Positions 15,891-27,383 of a stretch of DNA of 64,000 nt are shown one piece after another; positions within the stretch are counted from its first letter, which is position 1; every line of letters starts with the position of its first letter. Under the pieces are notes generated by a model. That model was not told the origin of the DNA. It searched no databases and saw nothing but the letters and a program-made list of their open reading frames with translations. This stretch comes from VBDM01 sp035519135 (GTDB lineage: Bacteria; Pseudomonadota; Gammaproteobacteria; Burkholderiales; SG8-39). The stretch spans positions 1 to 64,000 of the forward strand of contig DATIWX010000044.1 of NCBI GenBank assembly GCA_035519135.1, in the 5' to 3' direction. The position numbers and the translations under genes were made by a program.

Positions 15891-18188
15891 CTACGCCCTC
15901 GACCGAACTTCCTCGCTCGCGGCGTTTGCGTCCACCACGGTAAGCGCGGTCATGTTGACGATGCGCCTGACGGTCGCCGAGGAGGTGAGGATGTGCGCCG
16001 GCCGCGCCGCACCGAGGAGGATGGGTCCGATGGTAATGCCGTCTCCGGCCGCGGTCTTCAGCAGATTGAAGGCTATGTTGGCCGCGTCCAGCGTCGGCAT
16101 GATCAGCAAGTTTGCCTCTTCTTTCAGCCGCGAGCGCGGAAAATTCGCAAGCCGCAGCTCCGCGTTGAGCGCCGCATCGCCGTGCATCTCTCCTTCGATT
16201 TCGAGGTCCGGCGCGAGGGACCTGATGAGGTCGAGCGCCGCGCGCATCTTGCGCGCGGAAGGGGCATCGCTCGTGCCGAAGTTGGAGTGCGACAGCAGGG
16301 CCGCCCTGGGGACGACACCGAAGCGGCGGATCGCGGTCGCGGCGAGGACGGTCATCTCGGCGAGCTGCTCGGCCGTGGGGTCGAGGTTGACGTAGGTGTC
16401 GCAGATGAAGACCGTGCGCTTGGGCAGCATCAGGGCGTTCATCGCATAGAAATGCTGCACGCCGGGTCGCAAACCGATCACCTGACCGATGTCCTGCAAA
16501 TGCTGCATATAGGTGCCGGCAATACCGCAGACCATGCCGTCGGCCTCGCCGCGATGCATCATCATCGCCCCGATCAGCGTATGGTGTCGGCGCATTTCCA
16601 TCTGGGCATACTGCTGGGAGACCCCCTGCCGCTCGGTCAGGCGGTGATACTCGGTCCAGTACTCGCGATAGCGCGGATCGGATTCGGGGTTCACGAGCTC
16701 GAAGTCCGCGCCGGGCTTGATGCGCAAGCCGTTGCGCTCGATGCGCCGCTCGACCACGGCGGGTCTGCCGATCAGGATGAGCCGCGAAAGACCTTCGTCG
16801 ACCACCACCTGGGCGGCGCGCAGCATGCGTTCGTCCTCGCCCTCGGAGAGCACGATGCGGCGCCGCGGGCCTTCCTTGGCTCCGCTGAACACCGGCTTCA
16901 TGATCAGGCCCGAGTGGTAGACGAACTGCAGCAGCTGGTTGTCGTACGCCGCGAAGTCCGCGATCGGGCGCGTGGCGACGCCGGAGGCCATCGCGGCCCG
17001 CGCAACGGCCGGCGCAATTTTCCCGATCAGGCGCGGGTCGAAGGGCTTCGGTATCAGGTATTCGGGCCCGAAACGAAGACTCTGCTCCCCGTATGCGGCT
17101 GCCACGACATCCGACTGCTCCGCGGTGGCCAGGTCGGCGATCGCGCGGACGGCGGCGAGCTTCATCGGTTCATTGATGGTGGTGGCCCCCACATCGAGAG
17201 CGCCCCGGAAGATGAACGGAAAACACAGGACGTTGTTCACTTGATTGGGGAAGTCCGACCGTCCCGTTGCCACCACCGCGTCGGGACGCACGCGTTTCGC
17301 GACGTCGGGCAGGATCTCCGGCTCCGGATTGGCGAGCGCCAGGATCAGCGGCTGCGCAGCCATGGTCGCAACCATGGCCTCCTTGAGAACGCCTCCTGCG
17401 GAAAGGCCGAGGAACACGTCCGCATCGGGGATGATTTCCCCGAGAGCCCGAGCCTTCGTCTGTCTGGCGTAGCGCGCCTTGTTCGGATCCATTTCCTCCT
17501 TGCGGCCCGAGTAGACCACGCCCTTGATATCTGCCACCCAGATGTTCTCCACCGCAAGGCCCAGGCTCACGAGCAGGTCGAGGCACGCCAGCGCCGCCGC
17601 GCCCGCCCCGGAACAGACGAGCTTCACTTTCCCGATGTCCTTGCCGACGACGCGCAGTCCGTTCAGCACGGCCGCGCCGACGATGATCGCGGTGCCGTGC
17701 TGATCGTCGTGGAACACGGGAATCTTCATGCGCTCGCGCAGCTTCCTCTCCACCAGGAAGCACTCGGGCGCCTTGATATCCTCCAGATTGATCCCGCCGA
17801 AGGTGGGCTCCAGCGACGCGATGATTTCGACCAGCTTGTCCGGATCGCGCTCGTCCACTTCGATATCGAAGCAATCGATGCCCGCGAACTTCTTGAACAG
17901 CACCGACTTGCCTTCCATGACCGGCTTGGCGGCGAGCGGCCCGATCGGACCGAGCCCGAGCACCGCGGTCCCGTTCGTGATCACGCCGATGAGATTTCCA
18001 CGCGCGGTCATGCGGCGTGCTTCGGCCGGGTCGCGCACGATCTCCTCGCACGCCGCCGCCACGCCGGGAGTGTAGGCGAGCGCCAGGTCGCGCTGGTTCA
18101 CCAGGCCCTTGGTGGGAGTGACCGAGATCTTCCCTGGCGGCTGCCGGAGGTGATACTCCAGGGCGCTCCTGCGCAGAATGTCTTCCAT
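15891..18188 (-). CDS. maeB: NADP-dependent malic enzyme with phosphotransacetylase-like domain
   Basis: A 765-residue two-domain enzyme that decarboxylates malate to pyruvate with NADP. The malic part (about 1-430) shows LAYTPGVAAAC, ITNGTAVLGLG, VFHDDQHGTA and the Rossmann motif CSGAGAAALACLDLL. The C-terminal part, from about 440 (GPRRRIVLSEGEDERM), is a PTA-like domain without known acetyltransferase activity; in E. coli MaeB it carries allosteric control by acetyl-CoA. Length and order are those of MaeB. It is divergent from the aminotransferase gene across a 157-nt gap. Confidence 0.96.
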   Translation of the reverse strand: MEDILRRSALEYHLRQPPGKISVTPTKGLVNQRDLALAYTPGVAAACEEIVRDPAEARRMTARGNLIGVITNGTAVLGLGPIGPLAAKPVMEGKSVLFKKFAGIDCFDIEVDERDPDKLVEIIASLEPTFGGINLEDIKAPECFLVERKLRERMKIPVFHDDQHGTAIIVGAAVLNGLRVVGKDIGKVKLVCSGAGAAALACLDLLVSLGLAVENIWVADIKGVVYSGRKEEMDPNKARYARQTKARALGEIIPDADVFLGLSAGGVLKEAMVATMAAQPLILALANPEPEILPDVAKRVRPDAVVATGRSDFPNQVNNVLCFPFIFRGALDVGATTINEPMKLAAVRAIADLATAEQSDVVAAAYGEQSLRFGPEYLIPKPFDPRLIGKIAPAVARAAMASGVATRPIADFAAYDNQLLQFVYHSGLIMKPVFSGAKEGPRRRIVLSEGEDERMLRAAQVVVDEGLSRLILIGRPAVVERRIERNGLRIKPGADFELVNPESDPRYREYWTEYHRLTERQGVSQQYAQMEMRRHHTLIGAMMMHRGEADGMVCGIAGTYMQHLQDIGQVIGLRPGVQHFYAMNALMLPKRTVFICDTYVNLDPTAEQLAEMTVLAATAIRRFGVVPRAALLSHSNFGTSDAPSARKMRAALDLIRSLAPDLEIEGEMHGDAALNAELRLANFPRSRLKEEANLLIMPTLDAANIAFNLLKTAAGDGITIGPILLGAARPAHILTSSATVRRIVNMTALTVVDANAASEEVRSRA

Positions 18189-18345
18189 GGGAGATTCGCG
18201 ACTGAGTTCTTGTTGCTGGCCGCATGATAGCCGAATTCGGACGCCGCGGCGCCGCGCTTCCCCGGGCGCGTCGCTCGGGCCGCCGCGCCCTGCGGCATAA
18301 TCCGGCGATGGTGGAAGGACTGATCACCGCTGCCGGACAAGCAAC

Positions 18346-19536
18346 GTGACGCGCGAAGCGAACCTCGTTCTCGCAGCCCGCATGGCCGAAATCGAGCCCT
18401 TCCACGTGATGGACGTGCAAAATCGCGCGCACGACCTGGAAGCGGCGGGGCGCCGGATCGTCCATATGGAGATCGGCCAGCCGGACTTTCCCGCTCCACC
18501 TCTCGTCGCGGAGGCAGCAATCGAGGCAATCCGCTCGCGGCGCCTGGGCTACACCGATTCGGTCGGCATACCGCAGCTCCGCCAGGCGATCTCCGACCAC
18601 TATCGCGAGCGGCTGGGCGCTTCGGTCCCGCCGTCGCGCATCGTGATCACCGCCGGAGCGTCGGGAGCCTTCCTCCTCGCGCTGGGCGCGCTGGTCAACC
18701 CGGGCGACGAAGTACTGATGCCGGACCCGTGCTATCCCTGCAACCGGCATTTCGTCCGCCTGTTCGAAGGCCGGCCGCGAGCGATTCCGGTCGACGAGAC
18801 GCGCAGCTATCAGCTTACTGCGGCGGACGTCCGCTCGAACTGGCGCAAGGCTACGCGGGGCGTGCTCCTCGCCTCGCCTTCCAACCCCACGGGCACCTCG
18901 ATCCCCCGCGTGGAGTTGCGCGCGATCGTCGAATCAGTGCGCCAATTGGGCGGGTTTGTATTGATGGACGAGATCTACCAGGGGCTGGTCTACGACGGCG
19001 AGGCATCGACCGTGCTGGATTTCGCCGACGATGTGTTCGTCGTAAACAGCTTCTCCAAATACTTCTGCATGACCGGCTGGAGACTGGGCTGGATCGTCAC
19101 GCCCGAGTCCCACGTCAGGGAGATCGAGAAGCTCGCCCAGAACGCGTTCATCTGCCCCTCCGCTCCGGCGCAATACGCGGCGCTGGCGGCTTTCCTTCCG
19201 GAGACGCTCGCCGTGCTCGAGCGGCGCAGGGCCGAGTTCAGGCGGCGGCGCGATTTCATGGTCCCCGCCTTGCGCCGGCTGGGGTTCCGCGTCCCCTTGA
19301 TGCCGCAGGGGGCCTTCTACATCTACGCGGGCTGCGAGGAATTCTCCGACGACGCCGTCCGCTTCGCGCTCCGCGTCCTCGAGGAGGCGGGCGTCGCGAT
19401 CACTCCGGGACTCGACTTCGGGTCGAACGCTCCGGAGCGCCACGTGCGCTTCGCCTACACGCGAGCGCTGGAGGATCTGGAGGAAGGGATCGAAAGCATC
19501 GCCCGGATGCTGGCTCGGTCAGGTAGGGAAACCTAG
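18346..19536 (+). CDS. PLP-dependent aminotransferase, class I/II
   Basis: A 396-residue fold-type I aminotransferase. The PLP lysine is K238 in NSFSKYF; the cofactor contacts N180 (SPSNPTGT) and D208 (VLMDEIYQGL) are also present. The start MAEIEPFHVMDV and IGQPDFPAPP resemble the AspC/AlaT-like group of beta- and gammaproteobacteria. The substrate cannot be fixed from sequence. The start is a GTG at 18346. The stop overlaps that of the convergent transglycosylase in a CTAG. Confidence 0.9.
   Translation: MTREANLVLAARMAEIEPFHVMDVQNRAHDLEAAGRRIVHMEIGQPDFPAPPLVAEAAIEAIRSRRLGYTDSVGIPQLRQAISDHYRERLGASVPPSRIVITAGASGAFLLALGALVNPGDEVLMPDPCYPCNRHFVRLFEGRPRAIPVDETRSYQLTAADVRSNWRKATRGVLLASPSNPTGTSIPRVELRAIVESVRQLGGFVLMDEIYQGLVYDGEASTVLDFADDVFVVNSFSKYFCMTGWRLGWIVTPESHVREIEKLAQNAFICPSAPAQYAALAAFLPETLAVLERRRAEFRRRRDFMVPALRRLGFRVPLMPQGAFYIYAGCEEFSDDAVRFALRVLEEAGVAITPGLDFGSNAPERHVRFAYTRALEDLEEGIESIARMLARSGRET
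19533..19536. other. Shared CTAG stop of convergent genes
   Basis: The aminotransferase TAG (19534-19536) and the transglycosylase TAG (minus strand, 19535-19533) overlap in CTAG. This is the second of three such tail-to-tail overlaps in the window. Confidence 0.95.
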
Positions 19537-20225
19537 ATCGAGCTGCGCGATCCCGGCCGATCGAACCGGCGTACCGCCTGCTGCAGTCGTTCCTTTTCGG
19601 CGAACACCTTCTGGGCATACTGGCTGGAGGTGTCGGCGAGCGCGCCGTTGTAGAACTGCAAGCCCGCTTCGAGGCTCCCGGTGCGCCTGATGTACTCCTT
19701 CAGGATACGCGCCCCCAGGGCGATGTTGGTCGCGGGATCAAGCACGACACCCTCCCCCCCGTGCTCCATGAGTTTGTCCAGATGGTACTTAGGAACAACC
19801 TGCATCAGCCCCTTCGCCCCGACCAGGCTTTCCGCGACCGGATTGAAGCGCGACTCGACCGCCATCACCGCGAGAATCAGGAGAGGGTCGAGACCGACCT
19901 CTCGGCCGGCTTCATGGGCGGCGCCGACGAAGACCTCGGTCATATCGGGGGCGATGCGATACCGGCGGGAGAGATAGCTCGCCAGCGCCCGATACTTCTG
20001 GCCGTCCGCCTCTTCGGCGCCTTCAAACAGGGACGTACCCCCGTCGTAGTGAATCGCGCCAATGGCCGCGGAGCGACTCGGTTGCTCGTCGTAGAGCAAG
20101 CTCTTTCCCCGCACCACGACCAGCAGCACCGCGACCAGCCCGATCAGGGCCAGGCCGTGATGCAGGATTCCCGCAGCTTTTCCAAACTGCCCCAGCAAGT
20201 ATTGCCTGTTCCAGGTGGTGTTCAT
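19533..20225 (-). CDS. Lytic transglycosylase, membrane-anchored SLT domain
   Basis: A 230-residue protein. Residues 20-38 form one membrane segment or an uncleaved signal anchor, and the periplasmic SLT domain starts near residue 100. The catalytic glutamate is E124 in AVMAVESRFNP, followed by GAKGLMQVVPKY and the later YNGAL pattern. It cleaves the glycan strand of peptidoglycan. The ATG at 20225 is chosen because a GGAGGT site lies 9 nt before it; a GTG-type start 27 nt upstream is less likely. Unusually, the MQV motif is followed by VPKYHLDK rather than MP. Confidence 0.9.
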   Translation of the reverse strand: MNTTWNRQYLLGQFGKAAGILHHGLALIGLVAVLLVVVRGKSLLYDEQPSRSAAIGAIHYDGGTSLFEGAEEADGQKYRALASYLSRRYRIAPDMTEVFVGAAHEAGREVGLDPLLILAVMAVESRFNPVAESLVGAKGLMQVVPKYHLDKLMEHGGEGVVLDPATNIALGARILKEYIRRTGSLEAGLQFYNGALADTSSQYAQKVFAEKERLQQAVRRFDRPGSRSSI

Positions 20226-20324
20226 GGCACCTACCTCCGTGTTCACCTGCATTTACCCGCACGCCGGCAGAAACAATTAACGGTCCGCGGTCTGTTCGGG
20301 CTGCGCGAACTGCTAAAGTCGATA

Positions 20325-20339
20325 TGCTGCATAGCAGCA
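20325..20339. repeat. Inverted repeat in the 293-nt gap before the transglycosylase
   Basis: TGCTGC-ATA-GCAGCA is a perfect 6-bp inverted repeat. It is the only clear structure I see in the gap 20226-20518 between the H1-like gene and the transglycosylase gene. No T tract follows on either strand, so it is not a standard terminator. It could be an operator for the transglycosylase, about 100 nt upstream of its start. Confidence 0.35.
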
Positions 20340-20518
20340 AATGTATTCTAAATAGGCACTTAACGTCGGTCAACCCATGCCCACCCGCTAATCGACATAG
20401 CCGGGCGCCTACCGCCAGCAGACCCCAGAAACCACAGTGAGCGCTCCCTAACTGGGATCTGCGGCTCAGCCCGAGGTACAACACCCCGGACTGAGCGCAG
20501 CTCTGTTCGCCACCCGCC

Positions 20519-20797
20519 TCAAGGCCTGGAGCCCGTCGGAAAGGGCCATGCGGCCGCAGGGTTGAGGGCGGTCTTCGCCCCCTCTGGCGTCGCCATCACC
20601 GAAGACGCCGTGCTGGCTGACCCCGCGGTCGCTGCTGCCGGTTTCGTCGCGGCTTTCCTTGCAGTTTTCCGCTTCGCTTTTTTCTTCGCAGCCTTTCTTG
20701 CGGACTTCTTCAACGATTTCTTCTTTCCTTTGCTTCCCGCTGCTCTCCTCTTTTTCTTTTTCTTTGCTGCTTTCTTGGCTTTTCTCTTCTTGGCCAT
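20519..20797 (-). CDS. Lysine-rich histone H1-like protein
   Basis: A 92-residue very basic protein. Residues 2-50 consist almost only of Lys, Arg, Ala and Ser in KKA/AKK-type repeats, like bacterial histone H1 homologues and the AlgP/HC1 tail. From about residue 51 it changes to an Ala/Thr/Ser-rich tail that ends WPFPTGSRP. Such proteins bind DNA through charge. A GGAGGT site 7 nt before the ATG supports a real gene. Low complexity makes the family assignment weak, but a translated protein is likely. Confidence 0.7.
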   Translation of the reverse strand: MAKKRKAKKAAKKKKKRRAAGSKGKKKSLKKSARKAAKKKAKRKTARKAATKPAAATAGSASTASSVMATPEGAKTALNPAAAWPFPTGSRP

Positions 20798-20855
20798 ACC
20801 GACCTCCGTTGAGGGTTATGAAACACACACCCCGGGCCCGACCATCGGACGCGGG

Positions 20856-21143
20856 CTATTCAACCGCCGGGGAAATCCCCGGAGAATTGAATTCCTTCGC
20901 TGCCATGCTGGAGAGCAAATCCTGGTAGAGGATGTCTGGATCGAACTGGATCCCTCCATCCCAAACGACCGTCGCCGCTTCCGTATCCACCGCTGCGCGA
21001 CAAAACCGGTCCACGTCACGCCAGACGCTGAAGACGCCTACATCGAGCAGGTTTCCGAGAAACACGCTGCCCTCGAGGCCGTCCTCGAACCTCAGCCAAA
21101 GCCTGTAGTCCCTCGAAGCCTTGCATTCGGTCACGCGATGCAT
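20856..21143 (-). CDS. DUF2442 family small protein
   Basis: A 95-residue protein from the ATG at 21143. The pattern HRVTECKASRDYRLWLRFEDG, then LLDVGVFSVWRD (family usually GVF..W.D), WDGGIQFDPDILYQDL, is that of DUF2442, often found as small partner or chaperone-like proteins with unknown function. A GTG at 21170, directly after the nrdB stop, would add 9 residues and cannot be excluded. It follows nrdB on the same strand and is probably read with it. Confidence 0.75.
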   Translation of the reverse strand: MHRVTECKASRDYRLWLRFEDGLEGSVFLGNLLDVGVFSVWRDVDRFCRAAVDTEAATVVWDGGIQFDPDILYQDLLSSMAAKEFNSPGISPAVE

Positions 21144-21170
21144 GTCGTCACCGTGCTTGGGAAGCGACAC

Positions 21171-22310
21171 CTAGTCCCAACTGAGGGCACCCCCGGTTTG
21201 ATATTCGATGACCCTCGTCTCGAAGAAATTCCGTTCTTTCTTGAGGTCGGTCATCTCGCTCATCCATGGAAACGGATTGCTTGCGCCGGGAAACATCGCT
21301 TCCACCCCGATTTGCTGACAGCGGCGATTGGCGATATAGCGCAGGTATTCCTTGAACATGGGCGCGTTGAGCCCCAGAACCCCGCGCGGCATCGTGTCCT
21401 CGGCGTATCGATACTCAAGCTCGACGGCCTTGCGTATCAGGGTCTGCACCTCCTCGCGGAACTCCGGGGTCCACAGCTGGGGGTTCTCCATCTTGATCTG
21501 ATTGATCAGGTCGATGCCGAAATTGCAGTGCATCGACTCGTCCCGCAGGATGTACTGGTACTGCTCGGCCGCGCCGGTCATCTTGTTCTGCCGCCCGAGC
21601 GCCAGGATCTGCGTGAAGCCGACGTAGAAGAACAGCCCCTCCATGAGGCACGCGAAGACGATCAGGCTCATCAGCAGCTTCTGATCGGCTTCAGGCGTTC
21701 CGGTCCTGAAAGTTGGATCGGTCAGGGTGTCGATGAAAGGGATGAGGAACTCGTCCTTGTCCCGGATGCTCTGGATCTCGTGGTAGGCGTTGAAGACTTC
21801 CCCCTCGTCGAGCTGAAGGCTCTCGACGATGTACTGATAAGCGTGGGTATGGATGGCCTCTTCGAACGCCTGCCGCAGCAGGTATTGGCGGCATTCGGGA
21901 GCCGTGATGTGACGATAGGTCCCCAGCACGATATTGTTCGCCGCAAGCGAGTCGGCGGTTACGAAGAATCCCAGATTCCGCTTCACCAGGCGCCGCTCGT
22001 CCTCCGTCAGTCCGTTCGGATCCTTCCACAGGGCAATGTCGCGGCTCATGTTGATTTCCTGCGGCATCCAGTGGTTCGCGCATCCAGCCAGATATTTCTC
22101 CCAGGCCCACTTGTACTTGAACGGCACCAGCTGATTGACGTCGGCTTGCGCATTGATGATGCGCTTGTCTTCGACGCGCACGCGGCGGTCGCGATTGCCG
22201 GCGGAGTAGCGCTCCTGCGGAGCGGCGACCGGAGCAGGCGACGGCGGCAGCAGCCCCCGCAGGTTCAGGCCGGGGATCGCTTCGGCGCCTATGTCGTCAA
22301 AAGAAAGCAT
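21171..22310 (-). CDS. nrdB: Ribonucleotide reductase class Ia, beta subunit (R2)
   Basis: A 379-residue ferritin-like subunit that makes and stores the tyrosyl radical for ribonucleotide reduction. The diiron ligands D120, E151, H154, E224, E258 and H261 are all in place. The radical tyrosine is Y158 (EAIHTHAY). The first 50 residues are a variable Pro/Ala-rich leader. The C-terminus, which normally contacts NrdA, ends in EYQTGGALSWD. It lies 33 nt downstream of nrdA and shares its regulation. Confidence 0.97.
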   Translation of the reverse strand: MLSFDDIGAEAIPGLNLRGLLPPSPAPVAAPQERYSAGNRDRRVRVEDKRIINAQADVNQLVPFKYKWAWEKYLAGCANHWMPQEINMSRDIALWKDPNGLTEDERRLVKRNLGFFVTADSLAANNIVLGTYRHITAPECRQYLLRQAFEEAIHTHAYQYIVESLQLDEGEVFNAYHEIQSIRDKDEFLIPFIDTLTDPTFRTGTPEADQKLLMSLIVFACLMEGLFFYVGFTQILALGRQNKMTGAAEQYQYILRDESMHCNFGIDLINQIKMENPQLWTPEFREEVQTLIRKAVELEYRYAEDTMPRGVLGLNAPMFKEYLRYIANRRCQQIGVEAMFPGASNPFPWMSEMTDLKKERNFFETRVIEYQTGGALSWD

Positions 22311-22343
22311 TCATTTCCTCCTCGTTATTGTTCCCGCCCACGC

Positions 22344-25241
<2,898 letters not shown>

Positions 25242-25323
25242 ATACCTCTCCTCTTGTCTTTTTCTGCGCCTCCCCGGCCTTGGGGGGTGGCGACACCGGG
25301 GCCTGGGGGTGTTTCCCCTAGCC

Positions 25324-25339
25324 ACACAATATATGGTAT
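25324..25339. promoter_or_regulatory. NrdR box 1 upstream of nrdA
   Basis: ACACAATATATGGTAT matches the known NrdR-box consensus acaCwAtATaTwGtgt in 14 of 16 positions. It lies 83 nt before the nrdA ATG. On the minus strand it contains TATATT, a possible -10 element, so a bound repressor would block transcription. Confidence 0.8.
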
Positions 25340-25354
25340 CCGCGCAAGAGTGTG

Positions 25355-25370
25355 CTACTAATTCTAGTGG
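25355..25370. promoter_or_regulatory. NrdR box 2 upstream of nrdA
   Basis: CTACTAATTCTAGTGG keeps the conserved C-w-A and T-w-G parts of the NrdR box (about 10 of 16 positions). It begins exactly 31 bp from the start of box 1, which is the three-helical-turn spacing known for NrdR pairs. A perfect TTGACA (minus strand, 25378-25373) lies just upstream. Confidence 0.6.
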
Positions 25371-25448
25371 AGTGTCAAGCCGCAAGCACGGCTTGCTCAA
25401 GAGCCGCTGTAGCTCGCTCCGGATCGGGCGCCCACCGGGCGCGCGCGA

Positions 25449-26003
25449 CTATTCAATGCCGGCCAGCAATTCCCGGAAACGACCCCAGTCGAAGGCCGGT
25501 CCGGGGTCGGTCTTGCGTCCCGGAGCAATGTCGGCGTGGCCGACGACGTCGGCGATCGGATATCGCCTGCGCAGATCCAGCAGCAACCCGGCCAGGCGGG
25601 AGTACTGCGGATCGGTGTAGGCCTGATCGTCGGTGCCTTCGAGCTCTACACCGACCGAAACGTCGTTGCAGCGCTCACGCCCGCGCCAGCTCGAAGCTCC
25701 CGCGTGCCAGGCCCGCCTGTCGCAGGGGACCAGCTGGATCAGCTCGCCGCCGCGACGGATGAGAAAATGGGCCGAGACCTCGAGCCCGCGCAGGGTTTCG
25801 TAGTAGGGATGCGCGGAGAAATCCAGCGTGTTGGTGAACAAGCCGACTATTCCATCGCCCCCGTACTCCCCGGGAGGCAGGCTGATGCTGTGCACCACCA
25901 GAAGCGTCACGGCGGCACCCTCTGGCCGCTCGTCGCAGTTGGGCGAGGCAATCTGTGCCGCGCCCTGCAGCACCCCTTCGCCGTCGAGGAAACCGCGCTC
26001 CAC
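25449..26003 (-). CDS. ampD: N-acetyl-anhydromuramyl-L-alanine amidase AmpD
   Basis: A 184-residue cytoplasmic zinc amidase that recycles anhydro-muropeptides and so keeps AmpR-type beta-lactamase induction low. The zinc ligands H38, H156 and D166 fit E. coli H34, H154 and D164, and E120 fits the catalytic glutamate. There is no signal peptide, as expected. The start is a GTG at 26003 placed directly after the pilR stop, so it is probably translated by coupling. The link to pilSR is found in many betaproteobacteria but is not functional as far as known. Confidence 0.94.
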   Translation of the reverse strand: MERGFLDGEGVLQGAAQIASPNCDERPEGAAVTLLVVHSISLPPGEYGGDGIVGLFTNTLDFSAHPYYETLRGLEVSAHFLIRRGGELIQLVPCDRRAWHAGASSWRGRERCNDVSVGVELEGTDDQAYTDPQYSRLAGLLLDLRRRYPIADVVGHADIAPGRKTDPGPAFDWGRFRELLAGIE

Positions 26004-27383
26004 CTACCGGATTCCCAGGCGCTCCATCCGGTAGCGCAGTGCCCTGAATGTGATCCCCAAAAGCTTGGCCGCGGCCGTACGGTTGAAGCGAGTCTTCTCG
26101 AGAGCCTCCAGGATCGCCTCCTTTTCGAGGCGGTCGAGGTAGTCCGTGAGAGGCCATTTCGCATTCGTGGCTCCGGGTTCCGGGACCAGCGCCGCAGGCG
26201 GAGCGAGTTGCAGGTCTTCGGGCTCGATCTCGTCGCGGGCGGTCAGCGCGACGGCCCGCTCAAGTATGTTTTCCAGTTCCCGCGTATTCCCGGGAAAATC
26301 GTAGCCTGCCAGCGATTTCTTCGCCGCTTCCGAGAGTCGCATGCTGCGTCTGCCGTCAGACCCCGAAAGACGCCGCAGAATCGCTTCCGCGAGCACGGGA
26401 ATGTCCTCGCGGCACTCGCGCAGCGGCGGCATCTTCAGCTCGATCACGGCCAGACGGTAGTACAGGTCCTGCCGGAATTTCCCCGCCTCCACGCGAGCAG
26501 CGAGGTCCTGGTGCGTGGCGCAGATGATGCGCACGTCGACAGCGTCCTCTGAGGTCGCGCCGACCTTGCGAACCTGTTTTTCCTGAATCGCGCGCAGCAA
26601 CTTTACCTGCATCGCGAGCGGCAGATCGGCCACTTCATCGAGAAACAAGGTCCCAGTATTGGCGGCCTGGAAAAACCCGTCGCGATCCCCTTCGGCTCCG
26701 GTGAAGGCACCCTTTTTGTACCCGAAGAACTCGCTCTCCATCAGGTTTTCGGGAATGGCGCCGCAGTTCACCGGGACGAAAGCCCTTTCGCGGCGCGACC
26801 CTTTGCCGTGAATGAGCCGGGCTGCCAGTTCCTTTCCGCTTCCCGATTCGCCTGTGATGTAGACAGGTGCCTGGCTGCGCGCGAGCTTTTCGATTACCGC
26901 GCGCACGTGTTCGATTCCGGGGCTCGAACCCAGGAGTTGGGGCTCCCCCGATCTGGTCGCCGGCAGCTTCTGAGGAAGCGACAACGCCGACTTCACCAGC
27001 GCTCGAAGCTGATCCAGAGACAGCGGTTTGGTCAGATAGTCGAATGCGCCGGCTTTGAGTGCCGCGACCGCGTTTTCGGTGCTGCCGAATGCGGTAATTA
27101 CAGCTACGGGGAGGTCGACGCACTGAGCGCCTATGAAGCGCACCAGATCAAGTCCGTCGCCGTCGGGCAATCTCATGTCGGTCAGACAGAGGTCGTAGCG
27201 CTTGGACTGGAGCAACTGCTTGGCTTCCGCGACCGACCCGGAGCACTCGACCGCCAGCCCCATTCTCAGGAGCGAAAGCTCGAGCAGCTCGCGGATATCA
27301 GCCTCGTCGTCGATGACCAGCACCGTGCTCTGGACGGGGCTTGATCGCCGTTCGGCTCGCCGATTCGCTACGGTTCCTGCCAT
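26004..27383 (-). CDS. pilR: Sigma-54-dependent response regulator PilR
   Basis: A 459-residue NtrC-family regulator. The receiver domain (about 18-135) has the phosphoacceptor D69 and K119. The AAA+ domain has Walker A GESGSGKE at 178-185 and the sigma-54 contact loop GAFTGA at 225-230. The C-terminal helix-turn-helix is at about 434-458 (NRTAAAKLLGITFRALRYR). With PilS it activates pilA transcription in related bacteria. The ATG at 27383 overlaps the end of pilS by 16 nt. No pilin gene lies in this window. Confidence 0.93.
   Translation of the reverse strand: MAGTVANRRAERRSSPVQSTVLVIDDEADIRELLELSLLRMGLAVECSGSVAEAKQLLQSKRYDLCLTDMRLPDGDGLDLVRFIGAQCVDLPVAVITAFGSTENAVAALKAGAFDYLTKPLSLDQLRALVKSALSLPQKLPATRSGEPQLLGSSPGIEHVRAVIEKLARSQAPVYITGESGSGKELAARLIHGKGSRRERAFVPVNCGAIPENLMESEFFGYKKGAFTGAEGDRDGFFQAANTGTLFLDEVADLPLAMQVKLLRAIQEKQVRKVGATSEDAVDVRIICATHQDLAARVEAGKFRQDLYYRLAVIELKMPPLRECREDIPVLAEAILRRLSGSDGRRSMRLSEAAKKSLAGYDFPGNTRELENILERAVALTARDEIEPEDLQLAPPAALVPEPGATNAKWPLTDYLDRLEKEAILEALEKTRFNRTAAAKLLGITFRALRYRMERLGIR

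Noticed and set aside
15861..18227. A 788-codon open frame opposite maeB
   Set aside because: It covers the maeB gene in antisense and has His/Arg/Gly-rich composition typical of reversed coding DNA.
20226..20518. A hidden gene in the 293-nt gap before the transglycosylase
   Set aside because: Frames there have no ribosome site and no protein-like composition; only an inverted repeat stands out.
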